Source: JAWWBN01 sp033720955
GTDB taxonomy: Bacteria; Acidobacteriota; Thermoanaerobaculia; Multivoradales; JAHEKO01
Assembly: GCA_033720955.1 (NCBI GenBank)
Contig: JAWWBN010000135.1
Span: forward strand, 1-10,226
DNA length: 10,226 nucleotides
Direction: 5' to 3'
The position numbers and the translations under genes are program-made. Of the stretch, positions 7,327 to 10,226 are shown piece by piece. How positions within the stretch are numbered: the stretch's first letter is position 1; every line of letters begins with the position of its first letter. Below the pieces are notes generated by a model. That model saw only the letters and a program-made list of their open reading frames with translations, was not told the origin of the DNA and searched no databases.

Positions 7327-8757
7327 CTACCCGTCCAGGGGGGTCCAGACGCTGGTGTAGAGCTCGTTCCCGGAGAGGATCGAGCAGGTGATGCGGCGGT
7401 CCTCGGAGGCCTGTGCGCAGCGCTGGAAGTAGGAGGGTAGGAGGAAGGCGCCGTCGGCCAGCGGGACCAGGCCGGTGACGGCGGGGCTCGCTCCCTCGCG
7501 CAGCACCAGGCCGCCCGCGGGGGTGCGCTCGACGCCGACCTCGCGGCTGCCGAAAGAGGTCCGGTACCGCCCCAGCCGCGGGTCGTCGGGGGCGACGGCT
7601 CCGGCGGCTCGTTCCAGAGAGGGCCAGGGCGCCGCGGCGATCCTGCCGGTCGCCAGGTCGGCGAGCACGGTCGCCCAGTCGGCGGGCACCGCGTAGCTGT
7701 TGGCCAGGCTCACGACGATCACGTCGTCGGCCGCGCGGTAGAGGAGCTTGGCCACGAATCCGGGCGAGCGCCCCTGGGAGAGGAACGGCTCCTCGTCGGC
7801 GCCCAGGACCTCCCTGCGCAACGGCTCGGCGACGAACCCCTCCCGGAAGACGCCGCGCGCGAAGCGCAGCAGATCGTCGGCCGTCGAGTAGAGCGAGCCC
7901 CCGCCGGCCCGGGTTTCGACGGCGTAGAACCGCGCCAGCCGTCGGCGGCCCGGCTCGGGGCCCGGCTCGTACCCTGCGGCCATGTCGGGAATCGGGTGCC
8001 GCGCGTCCTCGATGTGACCGGTGTCGGCCATGCCGAGCGGCTCCAGCACCGTCTGCCGCAGCACCTCCCCGAAGGGCGCGCCGCCGGCCAGCTCGAGCAC
8101 CTTCGCCGCGACCGCGTAGCCGCCGTTGCTGTAGCGGCGATCGCTCCCCGGCGGAAAGTCCAGGGGCAGGGCGGCCAGCCGCCGCACCAGCTCGTCGAGA
8201 GGGAAAGAGGTCGCGCCGTCGCCCCAGGGCTGGTCGTTCGTATGGGGGATCCCCGAGGAGTGGCCCAGGAGATGTCCGACGGTGATCGTGCCGGCCGAGG
8301 GGAACTCGGGCAGGTAGTCGGCGAGCGGCGTCTCCAGGGTCAGCGTGCCGCGCTGGAGGAGGACGGCGAAGGCGGCGTCGGTCAGGGTCTTCGAGACCGA
8401 GGCGATGCGGAAGCGGGTGCCGGGGTGGTGCGGGACGCGGTGCTCGTAGCTGGCGAGGCCGAAGGAGCCCCGGTAGACGATCTCCCCGCCGGCGTCCACG
8501 AGAATCGTGCCGTCGAACATAGCCAGCTCGACAAAGGGGCCCACGAAGGCCTCGACGGCGGCTGCCCGGCGGTCGCGCGGAGCGCTCGCCGATGCGATCG
8601 GCGGCAGCGCGGCGGACCCGCCCCCGCTGGCCGCGTCGAGCCGCGCCGCCCCGTTGTTCTCTCCCGGGACGACTCCGGTCTCCTCTCCCCGCGCGCCGGC
8701 GGTCCCCAGGGCGGCGAGAGTCAGGACGATTCCGAGGGCGACGGGCGTTTTCGGCAT
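7327..8757 (-). CDS. Secreted beta-lactamase/PBP-like serine hydrolase
   Basis: A 476-residue protein of the class C beta-lactamase/DD-peptidase-like family (Beta-lactamase PF00144 type). Residues 1-~23 are a signal peptide (MPKTPVALGIVLTLAALGTA), then an Ala/Gly/Ser-rich linker to ~60. The catalytic domain has Ser120-Val-Ser-Lys123 (RIASVSKTLTDAAF), the LLGHSSGI block at 163-170 and Tyr209-Ser-Asn211 (RRYSNGGYAV). The third motif, normally KTG or HxG, is replaced by SQG at 327-329 before RSPGF. The family includes esterases, D-aminopeptidases and DD-carboxypeptidases as well as beta-lactamases, so resistance should not be inferred. The C-terminal ~90 residues resemble the small beta-domain often fused to this family. 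Start chosen at 8757 because GGAGG lies 6 bases upstream and a signal peptide follows; the frame stays open far upstream only because stops are rare. It lies 227 bp after acdS and converges on the Tricorn gene. Confidence 0.93.
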   Translation of the reverse strand: MPKTPVALGIVLTLAALGTAGARGEETGVVPGENNGAARLDAASGGGSAALPPIASASAPRDRRAAAVEAFVGPFVELAMFDGTILVDAGGEIVYRGSFGLASYEHRVPHHPGTRFRIASVSKTLTDAAFAVLLQRGTLTLETPLADYLPEFPSAGTITVGHLLGHSSGIPHTNDQPWGDGATSFPLDELVRRLAALPLDFPPGSDRRYSNGGYAVAAKVLELAGGAPFGEVLRQTVLEPLGMADTGHIEDARHPIPDMAAGYEPGPEPGRRRLARFYAVETRAGGGSLYSTADDLLRFARGVFREGFVAEPLRREVLGADEEPFLSQGRSPGFVAKLLYRAADDVIVVSLANSYAVPADWATVLADLATGRIAAAPWPSLERAAGAVAPDDPRLGRYRTSFGSREVGVERTPAGGLVLREGASPAVTGLVPLADGAFLLPSYFQRCAQASEDRRITCSILSGNELYTSVWTPLDG

Positions 8758-8763
8758 CTCGGT

Positions 8764-8768
8764 CCTCC
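8764..8768 (-). promoter_or_regulatory. Shine-Dalgarno that sets the serine hydrolase start
   Basis: On the minus strand GGAGG lies 6 bases before the ATG at 8757. This decides the start within a frame that runs open for another 457 codons upstream. Confidence 0.75.
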
Positions 8769-8890
8769 GGCGGGTGGGGCCCCGGCGGGACGATCTCACC
8801 GGCGCGCCCCGTCGCGGAGCTCTTGCCAGGGAGGTCTCGATCTCGGGCTCCTCGTGGAGAAGGACTCCTCGGGTCGCCACATGGTTACGG

Positions 8891-8913
8891 CCGGCCGCGG
8901 CCCGGGCGGCCGG
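8891..8913 (-). repeat. Perfect GC-only inverted repeat, possible acdS transcript end
   Basis: Arms CCGGCCGC (8891-8898) and GCGGCCGG (8906-8913) are exact reverse complements around a 7-base loop, giving an 8-bp all-GC stem about 70 bases after the acdS stop. There is no T-tract on the minus strand, so intrinsic termination is doubtful. It might slow polymerase for a factor-dependent end, or be chance in sequence this GC-rich. Confidence 0.4.
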
Positions 8914-8984
8914 AGGCCCCACCCGGCGCGGGCCCGCTGCCGCGCCCCTGCGCGTCGCCCGGGAGACGGGCGGGGCGCCGCGAG

Positions 8985-10019
8985 TCAGGGTCCGGGCGCC
9001 CCCACCGCGGTGGCGTAGGCGGAGAGGGCCGGCTGGCCGCCCAGGTGGGCGTAGAGGACCCGCGAGCCGGGCTCGATCCGCCCCGACTCCACCAGGTCGA
9101 TCAGGCCGGCCATCGACTTGCCCTCGTAGACCGGGTCGGTGAGCATCCCCTCCGTGCGGGCCGCCCGCTCGATCGCGGCGATGGTGGTCTCGTCCGGCAC
9201 TCCGTAGACCCCGGCGCTGTAGCCGTCGAGAAGCACGATCTCGTCGTCGGTCAGCGCACGCCCGAGCCCGATGGCCTCGGCGGTGGAGCGCGCGATGCGG
9301 GCGAGCTGGGCGCGGGTCTTTTCGAGTGTCGCCGAGGCGTCGATCCCCAGCACCCGGCGTGGCCGCTCCTGCGCGGCGAAGCCGGCGATCATCCCGGCCT
9401 GGGTCGAGCCGGTCACGGTGCACACCACCACCGTGTCGAAGAAGATCCCGAGCTCGGCCTCCTGACACTCGACCTCCCTCGCCCAGCGTGCGAAGCCCAG
9501 ACCTCCCAGGGGGTGGTCCGAGGCGCCGGCCGGGATCGGATACGCCGTGCCCCCGGCCTCTTCGACCGAGGCGATGGCCCGCTCCCAGCTCTCGCGGATG
9601 CCGATGTCGAAGCCCGCCGGGTCGAGGCGGACGTCGGCGCCCAGAATGCGGGAGAGCTGCACGTTGCCCACCCGGTCGTAGACCGGGTCGGGCCACTCGA
9701 CCCAGCGCTCCTGGACCAGGACGGCCTTCATGCCGAGGAACGCCGCCACCGCGGCGACCTGGCGCGTGTGGTTGGACTGCACGCCGCCGATCGACACCAG
9801 CGTGTCGCACCCCCGGGCGAGCGCGTCGGCCGCCAGGTACTCGAGCTTGCGGACCTTGTTGCCGCCGAAGGCGAGGCCGGAGTTGAGATCCTCTCGCTTG
9901 GCCCAGATCTCGACCTCGCCGCCGAGACGCTCGGAGAGCCGGCGCAGCGGGTGGACGGGCGAGGGGCCGAGGAGAAGGGGCTGCCGCGGGTAGTCGTCGA
10001 GACGCATGACGCCGGCCAT
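8985..10019 (-). CDS. acdS: 1-aminocyclopropane-1-carboxylate deaminase
   Basis: A fold-type II PLP enzyme that opens and deaminates ACC, the plant ethylene precursor, to 2-oxobutanoate and ammonia. The 344-residue product aligns along its whole length with the Pseudomonas enzyme as I recall it. Key residues sit at a constant +4 offset: Lys55 (PLP Schiff base, GGNKVRKLEY), Ser82 (GGVQSN), Tyr298-Glu299 (DPVYEGKSM) and Leu326 (YAHLGG). The Glu and Leu distinguish true ACC deaminases from D-cysteine desulfhydrases. TGSTQAGM at 203-210 is the phosphate-binding loop. No signal peptide, so cytoplasmic. Two starts are possible: ATG 10019 (chosen; GGTGG 6 bases upstream) or ATG 10007, which matches the usual family N-terminus and length. 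The frame is also open upstream to the window edge. No acdR-like regulator is visible, although the upstream flank is barely covered. Enzyme call firm, start less so. Confidence 0.95.
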   Translation of the reverse strand: MAGVMRLDDYPRQPLLLGPSPVHPLRRLSERLGGEVEIWAKREDLNSGLAFGGNKVRKLEYLAADALARGCDTLVSIGGVQSNHTRQVAAVAAFLGMKAVLVQERWVEWPDPVYDRVGNVQLSRILGADVRLDPAGFDIGIRESWERAIASVEEAGGTAYPIPAGASDHPLGGLGFARWAREVECQEAELGIFFDTVVVCTVTGSTQAGMIAGFAAQERPRRVLGIDASATLEKTRAQLARIARSTAEAIGLGRALTDDEIVLLDGYSAGVYGVPDETTIAAIERAARTEGMLTDPVYEGKSMAGLIDLVESGRIEPGSRVLYAHLGGQPALSAYATAVGAPGP

Positions 10020-10079
10020 CGTACGCCACCGGCGCGCGGCCCGGACCTCCCCCTGGTAAGGTGCGCGGCGAGCATGACC

Positions 10080-10226
10080 GGTGGAGCCGATCGGGAGCGA
10101 GAGCGTCCGGTCGGTGGTGAGCGCCCAACCATCGGGCAGGCGCCCGGCGACCCCGCGGTACCGCTCCTCGGCGTTGCCCTCGTTGGTCACCGACAGCGGG
10201 ACCGCGAGCACGCGCACCGGTTCGCC
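10080..10226 (-). pseudogene. Partial NEW3-like beta-sandwich domain fragment at the right edge
   Basis: Read on the minus strand from the edge, 49 codons give GEPVRVLAVPLSVTN, then EGNAEERY, GRLPDGWALTTDRTLSLP. This follows the pattern of NEW3-type (alpha-galactosidase-associated) and related surface domains: a strand ending in VTNxGN, then LPxGW, then a Leu-rich strand. The C-terminal strands of such a domain are missing. Third-position G/C is very high up to the Thr codon at 10080-10082, then drops in the next nine codons, so the coding signal seems to end there without a stop. The frame is the same as acdS and stays open into it. It could be the tail of a truncated gene, a junction, or an N-terminal extension of AcdS. 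The match is from memory of the family pattern, not an alignment. Confidence 0.4.

Larger units (their letters stand above)
8758..8984. other. 227-bp intergenic region between acdS and the serine hydrolase gene
   Basis: Open in one minus-strand frame, but its translation is Arg/Pro/Ala-rich with no recognisable domain, so I read it as non-coding. It holds a perfect inverted repeat (8891-8913) and the hydrolase ribosome binding site. A GG-N10-GC spacing on the minus strand (TGGCAAGAGCTCCGC, near 8815-8830) loosely recalls a sigma-54 promoter but has a poor -12 element. No convincing sigma-70 promoter is visible. Confidence 0.5.

Noticed and set aside
7327..8757. Antibiotic-resistance beta-lactamase
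   Set aside because: The third active-site motif is atypical and the family contains many esterases and peptidases, so resistance is not supported by sequence alone.
8815..8830. Sigma-54-like GG-N10-GC spacing before the hydrolase gene
   Set aside because: The -12 element reads CCGC rather than TTGC and no activator gene or site is visible; chance is likely in this GC-rich DNA.
8758..10128. In-frame extension of the serine hydrolase to a 933-residue protein
   Set aside because: It overlaps acdS out of frame, and the true start has a good ribosome binding site and a signal peptide.
10074..10226. Plus-strand open frame from an ATG with an AAGGTG about 10 bases upstream
   Set aside because: The translation is Arg/Gly-rich without recognisable features, and the minus strand reads much more like protein.

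Overview
The window is about 70% G+C with strongly G/C-ending codons and carries six recognisable genes plus one gene fragment, packed with short spacers. The set includes a bacterial Tricorn-type protease, a DinB-fold protein, a secreted serine hydrolase and a PLP-dependent ACC deaminase. Together with the composition it suggests a free-living high-GC bacterium; Acidobacteriota or a similar soil or marine lineage is my guess, but no marker gene proves it. I see no rRNA, tRNA, CRISPR array, transposase or integrase.

Left part (1-3382, minus strand): a compact three-gene operon read right to left. First comes a peptidase S51/cyanophycinase-like protein with a long coiled-coil insertion. Next is a Fes/esterase-D-type alpha/beta hydrolase that overlaps it by 11 bp. 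Last is an ATP-grasp ligase, 42 bp further on, which runs off the left edge. An amide-forming ligase beside two hydrolases suggests synthesis and breakdown of a peptide-like or amide-linked compound. This is the best candidate here for an undescribed system.

Middle (3383-7227, plus strand): a 71-bp divergent intergenic region with a shared AT-rich core separates that operon from a two-gene plus-strand operon. The pair is a DinB-family metal-binding four-helix protein followed 12 bp later by a secreted 1085-residue Tricorn protease homolog with two beta-propeller domains, a PDZ domain and an S41 catalytic domain with its key residues. The Tricorn ribosome binding site starts inside the dinB stop codon, so the two are probably translationally coupled.

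Right part (7228-10226, minus strand): a 99-bp convergent gap, then a secreted beta-lactamase/PBP-like serine hydrolase with an atypical third motif. A 227-bp intergenic stretch with a strong inverted repeat follows, then a clear 1-aminocyclopropane-1-carboxylate deaminase (AcdS) carrying the residues that separate true ACC deaminases from D-cysteine desulfhydrases. At the right edge is a fragment that reads like half of a NEW3-type beta-sandwich domain. It lies in frame with acdS with no stop between, which suggests a truncated gene, a junction or a fusion.

Because stop codons are rare at this G+C, many long antisense and out-of-frame reading frames exist. The longest (1270 and 933 codons) are judged to be shadows.
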